DNA of 64,000 bases from Neoalteromonas arenosi (GTDB taxonomy: Bacteria > Pseudomonadota > Gammaproteobacteria > Enterobacterales > Alteromonadaceae): contig NZ_JAUCBP010000002.1 of the NCBI RefSeq assembly GCF_030362855.1, positions 186,001 through 250,000 on the forward strand. The letters run 5' to 3'. This document shows positions 27,592 through 36,509 of this stretch, piece after piece. Numbering within the stretch: the stretch's first letter is position 1; every line of letters begins with the position of its first letter. The translations under genes and the position numbers were made by a program. The notes under the pieces are model-generated. The model saw only the letters and a list, made by a program, of their open reading frames with translations. It did not search any database and was not told the DNA's origin.

Positions 27592-27778
27592 GGGTGTCTC
27601 CCAAAATACCGCTGTCCACTGTTCGCCCGTGAACCGAAAGTTCAGGGCGGAAATATCATCACGACCGCAGGCTTCTCGATACGAGCCGAGCTTGCACAAA
27701 AGCCGTCGAATCAACTTCCTAGTTTAATAGCATCGGCCAGGGACATGAATGGACTGGCAAATATCCCAGGAGACATAA
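27592..27778 (-). ncRNA. ssrS: 6S RNA
   Basis: 6S RNA binds the sigma70 RNA polymerase holoenzyme as a promoter mimic in stationary phase. On the minus strand the sequence follows the gammaproteobacterial 6S consensus throughout. The 5' end TGTCTCC pairs with 3' GGAGACA to close the terminal stem. Internal segments include GCCAGTCC, CCTGGCCGATG, GCTCGGCTCGTATCGAGAAG, CCGCCCTGAAC...GGTTCACGGG and GGACAGCGG. The length (about 185 nt) fits. It sits upstream of rbsK and divergent from ygfB, the conserved ssrS neighbourhood. The ends are estimated from the terminal stem to within a few nt. Confidence 0.92.
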
Positions 27779-27781
27779 TTT

Positions 27782-27811
27782 ATTGTCATTAATCCGCAAA
27801 GGGTATCTCAA
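27782..27811 (-). promoter_or_regulatory. Candidate sigma70 promoter for 6S RNA
   Basis: On the minus strand TTGAGA (27811-27806) and GACAAT (27787-27782) are spaced by 18 nt, which would place the start near 27776, matching the 6S 5' end inferred from the terminal stem. The -10 is imperfect. Confidence 0.45.
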
Positions 27812-27873
27812 ACGCATGCAAGGTGAAAGCAGATCATATTTTTGCGTGGGCAGGAAACGGCAAATTTGCTAGC

Positions 27874-28473
27874 ATGTTGCGGAATAACTTAAGTTTATGT
27901 GAGTCTTTTTTGAGCGATTTAAATTACGAAACGTTCTCTGCCCTACTTGCGCAGAATAAAGTGTTAGCAGATGCGGCTGAAATCCAAGGCCTGATGTGCG
28001 GTATGATGGCGGGTGGCATGTCCCTTACCGATCGCAATTGGTTGCCAGCCATTGCAGATATGTTTAACGCAGGTGAGTCGTTTGGCGCTGAGCTAAGCCA
28101 AGCTTTGCAATCGGTATTTGATGAAGTCGTCCAACAAATGCTCGATAGTGATTTTGCCCTTGTGTTGATGTTACCGGATGATGCTGCGCCGATTAATGAA
28201 CGCGGTGCTGCGTTGATTGCCTTTGTGCAAGGCTTTATGACCGGTTTTGGTTTACATCAAAACGATCTAACAGCTTGTTCAGACGACGTCAAAGAGGCAC
28301 TCGAGGACTTTTCGGAAATTGTTAAAATGGAAGACCAAATGACTGAGGATGAAGAGTCGGAGCAGGCCCTTTTTGAAGTGCAAGAGTACGTGCGAGTCTC
28401 TGCAATGCTGTGTTTTAATGAGTTGGGTCAATCGCCACTGGATGACTCCGAAGCGCCACCAACCGTACACTGA
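27874..28473 (+). CDS. ygfB: UPF0149 / YgfB family protein
   Basis: YgfB-family proteins are small acidic cytoplasmic proteins; in Pseudomonas a homologue affects ampD-linked beta-lactam resistance. The family core is seen in EIQGLMCGMMAGG, NWLPAIADMFNAGE, MLPDDAAPINERGAALIAFV and VQEYVRVSAMLCFNE. I prefer the ATG at 27874 (199 aa); a GTG at 27823 would give 216 aa with an atypical leader. The exact start is uncertain. The ygfB-pepP-ubiH-ubiI order is highly conserved, and ygfB is divergent from 6S RNA as usual. Confidence 0.88.
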   Translation: MLRNNLSLCESFLSDLNYETFSALLAQNKVLADAAEIQGLMCGMMAGGMSLTDRNWLPAIADMFNAGESFGAELSQALQSVFDEVVQQMLDSDFALVLMLPDDAAPINERGAALIAFVQGFMTGFGLHQNDLTACSDDVKEALEDFSEIVKMEDQMTEDEESEQALFEVQEYVRVSAMLCFNELGQSPLDDSEAPPTVH

Positions 28474-28478
28474 TCATT

Positions 28479-29813
28479 ATGCACACTGCCAATTTCTTAG
28501 AGCCGCAATTTCACTTGGCGCAACGGCTTACATTATTGCGTCAGTTTAAACCCAACAGCGTGTGTGTTGTGCCGGCTGCACGACTGCAAACACGCAGTAA
28601 TGACACCGAGTATTTATTTCGCCAAGACAGTGATTTCTGGTATCTGACCGGTTTTCACGAACCTGATGCCTGGTTGATCTTGTCGAATAGCAAAGACTAC
28701 GACTATGAGTTCAGTGTACTGGCTTGTTTACCCAAAGATGAGCATGCGGAGATTTGGCAAGGCCGTCGCGTTGGCCCTGAAGCCGCGGTGGACAAATTTT
28801 TAGTCGATGATAGTTGCTCAACAGATGAGATTGAGTGGGCACTGCACGACATCATCAATGGTCACGATAATCTCTATTTTGCCCTTGGCCAAGATGCGCA
28901 AGCGGATGAGTTGGTGCAGTCAGTATTGGAGAAATTGCGCAGTGCACCCAAACAGTCAAAACAAGCGCCAGCGACGATTATCGATGTTCGTCCAATGTTG
29001 CATGAGATGCGCTTGATTAAACAACCCGACGAAATAGCGGTGATGCGTCAAGTCGCACAGATATCCTCGGCCGCTCATTGCCGTGCGATGCGCGAAGTAT
29101 CTCAAGCGCAATACGAGTATCAGCTGGAAGCGGCTATATTGCATGAGTTCGCCTGTAACGGCGCACGCCATGCGGCATACAACTCAATTGTGGGTAGTGG
29201 CGAAAATGCCTGCATATTACACTACAACGAGAATGATGCGGCCCTGCAAAGCGGTGACTTGGTGTTGATTGACGCGGGCGCTGAACTTTATGGTTATGCC
29301 GCTGATATCACCCGAACGTTCCCCGTGTCTGGTCGGTTCAGCGAATCACAAAAAGCCCTGTATCAGCTGGTCTTAGACGCGCAATTGGCGGCACTTAATG
29401 AACTCAAACCGGGCAGTACCATCTCGCAAGCAATGATGGCCTGTTTACAGGTATTGGTTGCAGGTTTAGTCAAGCTTGGCATTCTCAGCGGCGACGTCGA
29501 TACCTTGATTGAAGAAAAAGCCTACCAGCCTTATTTTATGCATGGATTAGGACATTGGTTGGGCCTGGATGTGCATGATGTTGGCATCTACAAAATAGAC
29601 GGTAGTGATAGACCACTGCAACCGGGCATGGCGTTGACCGTTGAGCCAGGACTTTACATCAGTGCGAATGCTGAAGTGCCAGTGGAGTATCGCGGTATTG
29701 GGATCCGAATCGAAGATGATATCGTTATAACTGCACAAGGTCATGAAGTCCTCACCGCCGGCGTTCCCAAAACGGTTGAAACGATTGAGGCCTTGATCAA
29801 CGCACCAGCCTAA
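28479..29813 (+). CDS. pepP: Xaa-Pro aminopeptidase (aminopeptidase P)
   Basis: PepP removes N-terminal residues next to proline. The 444-residue enzyme has the AMP_N domain (SNDTEYLFRQDSDFWYLTGF) and a pita-bread catalytic domain. Dinuclear metal ligands are Asp in VLIDAGAELYGYAADITRTF (two), His in HGLGHWLGLDVHDVG, and Glu in LTVEPGLYI and GIGIRIEDDI. The start is 5 bp after ygfB. Confidence 0.96.
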   Translation: MHTANFLEPQFHLAQRLTLLRQFKPNSVCVVPAARLQTRSNDTEYLFRQDSDFWYLTGFHEPDAWLILSNSKDYDYEFSVLACLPKDEHAEIWQGRRVGPEAAVDKFLVDDSCSTDEIEWALHDIINGHDNLYFALGQDAQADELVQSVLEKLRSAPKQSKQAPATIIDVRPMLHEMRLIKQPDEIAVMRQVAQISSAAHCRAMREVSQAQYEYQLEAAILHEFACNGARHAAYNSIVGSGENACILHYNENDAALQSGDLVLIDAGAELYGYAADITRTFPVSGRFSESQKALYQLVLDAQLAALNELKPGSTISQAMMACLQVLVAGLVKLGILSGDVDTLIEEKAYQPYFMHGLGHWLGLDVHDVGIYKIDGSDRPLQPGMALTVEPGLYISANAEVPVEYRGIGIRIEDDIVITAQGHEVLTAGVPKTVETIEALINAPA

Positions 29814-29827
29814 TACGGAGTCGTTAA

Positions 29828-31078
29828 GTGACCATTGGAACAGCTCATCAATTTGACATTGCCATCGTTGGTGGCGGTACCGTGGGGATTTCTCTGGCAT
29901 TGGGCTTACTGCGCGATACTGAGCTTTGCATCGCCGTCATCGAACCCAATAAGTTTCAGAAAACCACTGACCATCCGGGGTTTGACAGTCGCTGTTTAGC
30001 CTTGGGTAATAGTAGTTTCGAGTATTTAACCGGGTTGTTAAGTAACGTGAGTACAGACGCGAAACCATCGTTTTCGCATTGTCCAATCACACATATTCAG
30101 GTCTCTGATCGCGGTTTTGTCGGCAAGTGTAATCTGAGTGCCAAAGAGCTGAATGTCGCGCAGATGGGTATGGTGGTGCCGATCAATGAATTGGGGCAAG
30201 TGTTATATGCAGATTTTCACGCGGCATTGGCACGCTACCCTGAGCGCTTAAGCCTGGTTTGTCCTGCGACCATTGAAGCGGCGACGCAGCAGCGGGATGC
30301 TGTTGCGCTTACCCTATCTACACAAGAGCAATTGGCAGTAAGTATGCTCGTACTGGCCGATGGCGGTCGCTCACCACTGCGACAACAGTTGGGTTTTACA
30401 GAACATAGCGAGGATTACAACCAAACCGCAATTATTGCCAACGTGCAGATGCAGCAGCCACATGCCAATCGCGCTTTTGAGCGATTCACCGAGAACGGTC
30501 CCATCGCGCTATTGCCGCTAGAGGATTTTGTCGGTAGTGACACCCAATATGCCGGTTGTACCTACTCATTGGTATGGACAGTAGCGTCTGCAGAGAGTGA
30601 GTTATTGCAGCGTTTACTCAGTGACGATGCGTTTTTTGTGCAGCAACTACAACACTATATTGGTCAACACCACGGGCGTTGTGTAAAAGTCAGTGAACGG
30701 GCCAGCTACCCATTGGCATTACGCTACACCGAGCAGGTACAGCAACACCGGTGCGTAGTGGTTGGTAACGCAGCGCAAACACTGCACCCAATTGCGGGAC
30801 AAGGGTTTAACCTAGGTCTGCGCGATGTCATAGATTTAGTCGCACTGACGGCGAAAACTGATAAAGATGAGCTCGGTAGTTGGCAACACTTACACCGTTA
30901 CGCAACGCTACGAAAGCCCGATCGAGATTTGTTGATGTCTGCAACTGATACGCTTGTACGCAGTTTTTCCAATCACTATTGGCCATTAGTATTGGGCCGT
31001 AATTTAGGCTTGCAAACTATGAACAGCATGGCAATGCTACGAAACAATTTTGCGCGTCGCGCTATGGGATACCGTTAA
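29828..31078 (+). CDS. ubiH: 2-octaprenyl-6-methoxyphenol hydroxylase UbiH
   Basis: UbiH is an FAD monooxygenase of aerobic ubiquinone synthesis (C1 hydroxylation). The 416-residue protein has the FAD beta-alpha-beta motif (IAIVGGGTVGISLALGLL), the DG motif in VLADGGRSPLRQQLGF, and the second FAD site VVVGNAAQTLHPIAGQGFNL. The start is a GTG with GGAG about 8 nt upstream. The last base of its stop is shared with the ubiI ATG. UbiH and UbiI are paralogues; I assigned them by conserved gene order. Confidence 0.93.
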   Translation: MTIGTAHQFDIAIVGGGTVGISLALGLLRDTELCIAVIEPNKFQKTTDHPGFDSRCLALGNSSFEYLTGLLSNVSTDAKPSFSHCPITHIQVSDRGFVGKCNLSAKELNVAQMGMVVPINELGQVLYADFHAALARYPERLSLVCPATIEAATQQRDAVALTLSTQEQLAVSMLVLADGGRSPLRQQLGFTEHSEDYNQTAIIANVQMQQPHANRAFERFTENGPIALLPLEDFVGSDTQYAGCTYSLVWTVASAESELLQRLLSDDAFFVQQLQHYIGQHHGRCVKVSERASYPLALRYTEQVQQHRCVVVGNAAQTLHPIAGQGFNLGLRDVIDLVALTAKTDKDELGSWQHLHRYATLRKPDRDLLMSATDTLVRSFSNHYWPLVLGRNLGLQTMNSMAMLRNNFARRAMGYR

Positions 31079-32247
31079 TGGTTAAAGTGGATATTACTAT
31101 TGTTGGTGGCGGTATGGTGGGGTTGGCACTCGCTGCTCAACTCAAATCTAGTGGTTTATCTATTGCGGTGATAAATAATCGTCCGATAGCTCGAGCTCTG
31201 CCCAACATCACAGAGTCGCGAGTTTCGGCTATTAATGTGGCTTCACAGGCGATGTTAGAAAAAGTGGGGGCATGGGCACTACTGCAATCAGAGCGATTTT
31301 GCCCATACACCGGCATGCAGGTATGGGAGCAAGACAGCTTTGCCAAGATTAGCTTCGCTACTGAGCAAACGGGACAGCAATGCTTAGGTACCATTGTTGA
31401 AAACCAAAATATCGTCAATGCGCTGTATCAAGTGGTTAGTCAGCAAGCGAATGTAAAGCTGCTAGAGAACTGCCAAATCGAGCGCATTCACTACAGCGAC
31501 GATGAAGCAATACTGACATACAACAATGGAGAGTTGCTCACCACTCGATTGCTTATTGGCGCTGACGGTGCTGAATCTCAAGTGCGCAAGTCGAAACAAA
31601 TACCCTTGACCTTCTGGTCGTATGATCAACAGGCAATAGTCGCAACAATAAACACCGAAAAAACGCATGACAATATTGCGCGGCAAGCGTTTACGCCCTT
31701 TGGACCGCTAGCCTTTTTACCGCTTAACGAGCCTCATCAATGCTCGATTGTATGGTCGCAAGATACCGAGCGCGCGAGTGAGCTAATGGCGCTCGATGAG
31801 CAGCAGTTTACTCAACAGTTAGCGGTTGCCAGTGATATGCAATTAGGGCCTTGTCAGTTAGCTAATCAGCGCGTTTCTATTCCATTGACCATGCGCTATG
31901 CACGCGAGTGGCTCAATGGACCGGTGGTATTAGTGGGCGATGCCGCTCACACCATTCATCCACTCGCAGGGCAGGGCGTTAATTTAGGCTTTCAAGATAC
32001 AGTAATGCTGGCTGAGAGCCTAAATAATCTTGGTGCAGGGCAGTTGAGTGATCGCCGAGTATTACGCGCTTATGAACGCAGCCGCAAGGCCGAGGCTGCG
32101 AAGATGATTGCGACTATGGAAGGCTTCAAGCAGCTATTCTCTGGTCGCGATCCGGTCAAAAAGCTGATTCGCGGTATTGGGATGCGCGCTGTTAACGATA
32201 TGCCTATGGTTAAACAGCGCTTAATTGAACAAGCGATGGGACTTTGA
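31078..32247 (+). CDS. ubiI: 2-octaprenylphenol (C5) hydroxylase UbiI (VisC)
   Basis: UbiI is a flavin monooxygenase that hydroxylates the ubiquinone precursor ring at C5. The 389 residues carry ITIVGGGMVGLALAAQL, GADGAESQVRKS, and VVLVGDAAHTIHPLAGQGVN. Its ATG shares one base with the ubiH stop, indicating translational coupling. It converges with the amidohydrolase gene on the opposite strand. Confidence 0.93.
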   Translation: MVKVDITIVGGGMVGLALAAQLKSSGLSIAVINNRPIARALPNITESRVSAINVASQAMLEKVGAWALLQSERFCPYTGMQVWEQDSFAKISFATEQTGQQCLGTIVENQNIVNALYQVVSQQANVKLLENCQIERIHYSDDEAILTYNNGELLTTRLLIGADGAESQVRKSKQIPLTFWSYDQQAIVATINTEKTHDNIARQAFTPFGPLAFLPLNEPHQCSIVWSQDTERASELMALDEQQFTQQLAVASDMQLGPCQLANQRVSIPLTMRYAREWLNGPVVLVGDAAHTIHPLAGQGVNLGFQDTVMLAESLNNLGAGQLSDRRVLRAYERSRKAEAAKMIATMEGFKQLFSGRDPVKKLIRGIGMRAVNDMPMVKQRLIEQAMGL

Positions 32248-32262
32248 TACGCCGGTCGTGTC

Positions 32263-33822
32263 TCACTCTGCTGGTTGTTTGGCTTCCGCCACAATGGCGC
32301 GTACATCACTCAGTAGCTGTTGTGCATCGTAAATGATGCCGTCTTTGATGGTGTACACCACACCTTTGGTTTGCACCGGCTGATTATTGTCATCAAGGCG
32401 ATAATGGCCCGTGCCGTATAGCACTTTGAAGTTGTGTAATGGGTTTTCACCTACAACCACTAAGTCAGCTTTTTTGCCGATAGTGATAGAGCCAATCTCG
32501 TTTTCTAAGCCCAAGGCTTCGGCGCCGTTAAGTGTTGCAGCTTGCAAGACTTCTAGCGGATGAAAACCGGCTTCTTGGAGCAGCTCCAATTCACGGACAT
32601 AACCAAAGCCATAAATCTTGTAGATATAACCTGAATCGGAGCCAGTTGTTACGCGCCCGCCGTGATTTTTATAGTCGTTGAGAAACGCCATCCAGCGCTG
32701 AAAGTTTTGTTTCCACGCAATCTCATCTGCCGTTGTCCAATCAAACCAGTAGGACCCGTGCGCATAACGGCTCGGGGTAAAGAAATCCCACAGCGTTGGT
32801 AATGTGTAATCTTCATGCCACTCAGCGAAACGCTCGCGCATCAAGTCACGACTCGCTTCATAAATCGTCATGGTCGGGTTGATGGTGAAATCCAGTGCAA
32901 TAAGCTCATCGCGCACAGAATTCCACTGCTCAGAGCCGGGCTCTGCCGCTTGTAACCATAATCGACCCGCTTCCGCGAAGCGATGTTGTTCGTTGTTATA
33001 ATTGTAAGCGGCTGGATAGTCTTGTATCACACGATCCGCAAAAAGTGCCTCAGGTAGCCCGTACCAGTGCTCCATGGTGGTTAACCCCAAACGCGCAGAG
33101 TCTAACGCATTCATACTCATTACGTTGAGCTGAGCATGGTGCATCATGGTGCCCAGCCCCTGCTTTTTGGCCTCATCCAGTGCCGCCTGCATAACTGGCA
33201 ACGACGCACCAAAAAACTTAACCCCTAAGGCGCCGTCGCGTTTTGCTTGGCGCATCCACTCACGAGCAAGCTTGGGTGTGGCGACCGGTTTGCGCGCTCC
33301 CATGCCAAACCCTAAGTAAGGAATGATCCGCGGTGCGACAATTTGATTCTCAGCGCTGCGCTCAACGTGGTCGAGTACCCAGTCTAAGCCATTAAAGCTG
33401 CCAGGCTCACGCACCGTCGTAATGCCATGCGCCATCCATAGCTTAAACACGTATTCGGCAGGGATATTGTCTGCTGAGCCACCAATATGACCATGCATGT
33501 CAATAAAGCCGGGTAAAACGAATTGGCCGGTTAAATCGATCTCTATACCGTCTTCATTTAATTCAGGTCGATTGGCAATAATTGGCACGCCGGGGTTACC
33601 AACACTGACGATGTTTACAATGCGGTCATTTTCAATCACGATGTCGACCGGGCCACGCGCCGGAGCACCTTCGCCAGTGACCACCGTCACACCTCTAAGG
33701 ATTAATTGCGAGTAAGGGCCAGCACCCTCATCGGCACGCTTATTTGGCGCGCTAGCACCAGGTGCACCAAGGGTGTTTAAACTGATAAAAAGGACAGCAG
33801 CGAAAGCGAGGGTACGGCACAT
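32263..33822 (-). CDS. Exported amidohydrolase (imidazolonepropionase-like)
   Basis: The 519-residue product has a signal peptide (MCRTLAFAAVLFISLNTLG, cleavage near ASA) and a full metal-dependent hydrolase barrel. Ligands are HxH in FIDMHGHIGG, a possible carboxylated Lys in GVKFFGAS, His in MMHHAQ and TMEHWYGL, and Asp in TTGSDSGYIY. The C-terminal ENEIGSITIGKKADLVVV is typical of this superfamily. Relatives act on dipeptides or xenobiotic amides; the substrate is not predictable here. Confidence 0.85.
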   Translation of the reverse strand: MCRTLAFAAVLFISLNTLGAPGASAPNKRADEGAGPYSQLILRGVTVVTGEGAPARGPVDIVIENDRIVNIVSVGNPGVPIIANRPELNEDGIEIDLTGQFVLPGFIDMHGHIGGSADNIPAEYVFKLWMAHGITTVREPGSFNGLDWVLDHVERSAENQIVAPRIIPYLGFGMGARKPVATPKLAREWMRQAKRDGALGVKFFGASLPVMQAALDEAKKQGLGTMMHHAQLNVMSMNALDSARLGLTTMEHWYGLPEALFADRVIQDYPAAYNYNNEQHRFAEAGRLWLQAAEPGSEQWNSVRDELIALDFTINPTMTIYEASRDLMRERFAEWHEDYTLPTLWDFFTPSRYAHGSYWFDWTTADEIAWKQNFQRWMAFLNDYKNHGGRVTTGSDSGYIYKIYGFGYVRELELLQEAGFHPLEVLQAATLNGAEALGLENEIGSITIGKKADLVVVGENPLHNFKVLYGTGHYRLDDNNQPVQTKGVVYTIKDGIIYDAQQLLSDVRAIVAEAKQPAE

Positions 33823-33890
33823 AATAATAACTCTTAATTATTCTGCATTTACCTTAGCACATTCGTTACTAAAACCTAACGTGCGGTTGG

Positions 33891-34415
33891 TTAGTTTTGG
33901 TCTTTTTGATTCCATGGCATTTTTGCTATTAGCACTGTCAGAGGCGATGAACCTGTAACACCGCTTAATAACAAACTAGCGCCAAAAACGACGGGTATCC
34001 ATGTAAATGCTGGAGCCAAAAAAAGGCTGGCAAGACTGCCACCTAGCACCAATGTTCCGATTGTGATCTGCACTTGCCGGTCTAATGGCATTCCCGACAT
34101 TTGACCTTGCTCAACCGGTAAACCAGCTGCTTGCCATGCCGCTATTCCACCGTCTAAATTGTAAATGTTAACGGCGCCAGCTGCGGTGACTTTGCTACAT
34201 GCCGTATTCCCACGAGCGCCTTTCTGACAGTAAATTACAATCGCTTTGTCGGTCTTGGGGAGATGTTCAACCGCAATACTGCCTAAAGGTAATATGGTTG
34301 CTCCGTGTAAACGTTGATCGGCAAACTCAGCTGGTTCACGCACGTCTATCAGTTCGGCTTCGCCATTGGCCAGCCATTGCTGTAATTCCATTGGAGAGAT
34401 GTTTTTGTACTTCAT
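33891..34415 (-). CDS. Rhodanese domain protein with DUF2892 membrane tail
   Basis: The protein has 174 residues. Residues 1-100 form a rhodanese domain (ELIDVREPAEFADQRLHGA) with the active-site Cys in IVIYCQKGARGN. Residues 105-170 form a DUF2892-like tail with two TM helices (TIGTLVLGGSLASLFLA and WIPVVFGASLLLSGVTG). It is likely a membrane-anchored sulfurtransferase facing the cytoplasm; the sulfur acceptor is unknown. It is divergent from the AhpD-like gene. Confidence 0.88.
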   Translation of the reverse strand: MKYKNISPMELQQWLANGEAELIDVREPAEFADQRLHGATILPLGSIAVEHLPKTDKAIVIYCQKGARGNTACSKVTAAGAVNIYNLDGGIAAWQAAGLPVEQGQMSGMPLDRQVQITIGTLVLGGSLASLFLAPAFTWIPVVFGASLLLSGVTGSSPLTVLIAKMPWNQKDQN

Positions 34416-34485
34416 TAGTCACCTGTGTGTTTAGCGGCTAATATTAGCGGTTCAATGCCTTAAATCAAACAACGAGGAACAACCG

Positions 34486-34827
34486 ATGAGTAAATCATAT
34501 CTTGAAATCACCCAGCGTATTTCAGACAACATGAAAGGCTTGCGCACCAACATCAGCGGCACAATGCAAGGCTTTTCAGCGATGGCAAAAGCAGCCACCG
34601 AAGACGGTGTGCTGGACAAAAAAACTAAAGAGCTAATTGCTTTAGCGATAGGCGTGTCAACCCGTTGTGATGGCTGCATTGGTTTTCACGTCAAGGCATT
34701 AGTGGGATTGGGCGCAACCAAGGAAGAAATTGAAGAGACCTTGGCGATGGCTATTTACATGGGCGGTGGTCCTTCGCTAATGTATGCCGCGGACGCGATG
34801 TTGGCGTTTGAACAGTTTAGCGAATAA
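34486..34827 (+). CDS. Carboxymuconolactone decarboxylase / AhpD-like protein
   Basis: This 113-residue all-alpha protein carries the AhpD-like redox motif CDGCIGFHVK (CxxC with downstream His) and the KTKELIALAIGVSTR segment typical of the CMD family. Such proteins act as alkylhydroperoxidase-like reductases or in quinone/lactone chemistry. No partner peroxiredoxin is adjacent. The divergent rhodanese gene, also thiol-based, is the nearest context. Confidence 0.88.
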   Translation: MSKSYLEITQRISDNMKGLRTNISGTMQGFSAMAKAATEDGVLDKKTKELIALAIGVSTRCDGCIGFHVKALVGLGATKEEIEETLAMAIYMGGGPSLMYAADAMLAFEQFSE

Positions 34828-34885
34828 TCCAAATGATGGGCTCTGCGCGTATTGTTAAGTCAGGTGTTTTAAGGTCAGCTAATAA

Positions 34886-36004
34886 ATGAGTGATAAACAG
34901 TTTTTACGTAGGTACTTGCTAGCTTTTATTCTAGTGTTTTGGAGCGGCGTTAGTTTAGCCTCACAATACGATAAATGGCCGGAAACACTAAGTAAGTTGG
35001 CGTTGGGGTCTTGCGCAAAAGATCGCATGCCCCAGCCGATTTGGGACGAAATTGGCAAGGCCAGCCCCGAACTGTTCCTGTTTATTGGTGACAATCAATA
35101 CGCTGATGTTTGGATCCAAGACGGTGATTGGTGGCACTCTGCACCGGTAACGGATCCGGCGCGTTTTGTCGAAGCTTACAACACCGTCGCTGCGAAACCA
35201 GAATTTTCACGTTTTCGCGCCAGCGTACCCTTTATGGGCACCTGGGATGACCATGACTATGGCGCCAACGATGCGGGTAAGGAGTTCCCTCTCAAGCGAG
35301 AAAGTCAGCAGGCGTTTCTAGATTTTTTTGAATTCGCCAAAGACGACCCAATCCGTCAGCAAGAGGGCATCTATCACGCTCGAACCTTTGGTGAAGCTGG
35401 GCAACGCGTACAAATTATCATGCTCGACACCCGTTACCATCGCGACCCGCTCGACCGAAACCCCAAGGGGCGACCTAAAAATAAAGGTCCATACCTACCT
35501 ACCGATGATACCAGCCGAACACTGCTGGGTGAGGCACAGTGGCAGTGGCTAGAGGAGCAACTTAAGGAACCCGCTGATATTCGTTTTGTGGTATCGAGCA
35601 TTCAGGTAGTGGCTTATGAACATGCATGGGAGACCTGGGGCAATATGCCTCATGAACGAGAGCGTTTGTATCAATTGATCGCCGATACTAGGGCCAACGG
35701 CGTGATATTTTTAACCGGTGACCGCCACCTGGCGGAGATTTCTGTTGAGCGTGGGCAATTGGGTCATCAGCCACCCTATCCACTGTGGGACTTTACAATC
35801 AGCGGTATGACGCAACCAAAAAGTGAAGTGAATGAAGCCAACACGTATCGCTTAGGCGGCGTTTTCCGTCAAACTCATTTCGGTACCGTTGAGATCGACT
35901 GGACGTCAAAAAAATCACCCATCGTCACATTGACTGTGCTGGATGAGAGCAGCCAAATTCTGAATCAGCAGCAAGTCAATGTCGCAGAGTTGGTCGTTCA
36001 GTAA
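34886..36004 (+). CDS. Exported PhoD-like metallophosphatase
   Basis: The 372-residue product has an N-terminal signal sequence (hydrophobic residues 10-25, cleavage near LAS) and a PhoD-like alkaline phosphatase/phosphodiesterase domain. Metal-binding motifs are LALGSCAKD, LFIGDNQYADVW, MGTWDDHDYGANDAG, MLDTRYHRD and FLTGDRHLAE. Substrates of such enzymes include phosphodiesters and teichoic acids; here it may scavenge phosphate, which is inference. A strong terminator follows. Confidence 0.9.
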   Translation: MSDKQFLRRYLLAFILVFWSGVSLASQYDKWPETLSKLALGSCAKDRMPQPIWDEIGKASPELFLFIGDNQYADVWIQDGDWWHSAPVTDPARFVEAYNTVAAKPEFSRFRASVPFMGTWDDHDYGANDAGKEFPLKRESQQAFLDFFEFAKDDPIRQQEGIYHARTFGEAGQRVQIIMLDTRYHRDPLDRNPKGRPKNKGPYLPTDDTSRTLLGEAQWQWLEEQLKEPADIRFVVSSIQVVAYEHAWETWGNMPHERERLYQLIADTRANGVIFLTGDRHLAEISVERGQLGHQPPYPLWDFTISGMTQPKSEVNEANTYRLGGVFRQTHFGTVEIDWTSKKSPIVTLTVLDESSQILNQQQVNVAELVVQ

Positions 36005-36024
36005 AAAGCGCACCATGAAGCATT

Positions 36025-36055
36025 AAAAAGGGCGTATCAATACGCCCCTTTTTTT
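36025..36055. terminator. Bidirectional terminator after the PhoD-like gene
   Basis: AAAAAGGGCGTAT and ATACGCCCCTTTTTTT flank a 2-nt centre, giving a long hairpin with A and T runs. It serves the PhoD-like gene and the convergent small exported gene. Confidence 0.92.
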
Positions 36056-36068
36056 GTGTTAAATCTTG

Positions 36069-36422
36069 TTAGCCGTCGTTTTTAGAGGCTTTGATTTTTT
36101 CAATTTGTTCTTTGGTTAAACGAATAATGCTACCAGGGTAGGGGCGCCCTTGCGGATAGTCCCATTCTTTTGGTGTAACAGACTCGGCAAAGTCTAGGAA
36201 CGAACGGCACACTTTACGCGTCGGCGCTTGACCTAACTTTTCGGCATAGGCTTCTAAGTAGCGTGGGTCTACATTGCCTTTTTGCAGTAAGCAGTACGCT
36301 TCAGTTGAATAGACTTCTTCACCTTCCGCGTGATCATCAGCAACCGCGATTTGACTAAACATCGCTGTGCTTGTGAAAAGCGCTGCAACTAAGGCTTTAT
36401 ATCCAAACATTTTTGCTTTCAT
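36069..36422 (-). CDS. Small exported protein of unknown function
   Basis: The product has 117 residues with a clear signal peptide (MKAKMFGYKALVAALFTSTA, cleavage near VADD). The mature part is about 90 residues with two Cys (EAYCLLQKG and RKVCRSF) that could form a disulfide, and a Lys/Glu-rich end. I choose the ATG at 36422 (AGGAATC upstream); the open frame extends 12 codons further without signal-like character. I do not recognise a named family. It lies between a terminator and the LysR regulator gene, on the same strand as the latter. Confidence 0.75.
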   Translation of the reverse strand: MKAKMFGYKALVAALFTSTAMFSQIAVADDHAEGEEVYSTEAYCLLQKGNVDPRYLEAYAEKLGQAPTRKVCRSFLDFAESVTPKEWDYPQGRPYPGSIIRLTKEQIEKIKASKNDG

Positions 36423-36509
36423 AGTGATTCCTGTTGAGTGAATGATTGTTTTACACAACCTTATGGTTCGTTAAAAACTATAGGACAGATATCAGTAATC
36501 ACAAATTTT

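Noticed and set aside
27574-27714. N-terminal extension of ribokinase to 344 residues
   Set aside because: The extension reads through the 6S RNA gene, has no ribokinase similarity, and the ATG at 27573 has a good ribosome site and the family's normal start.
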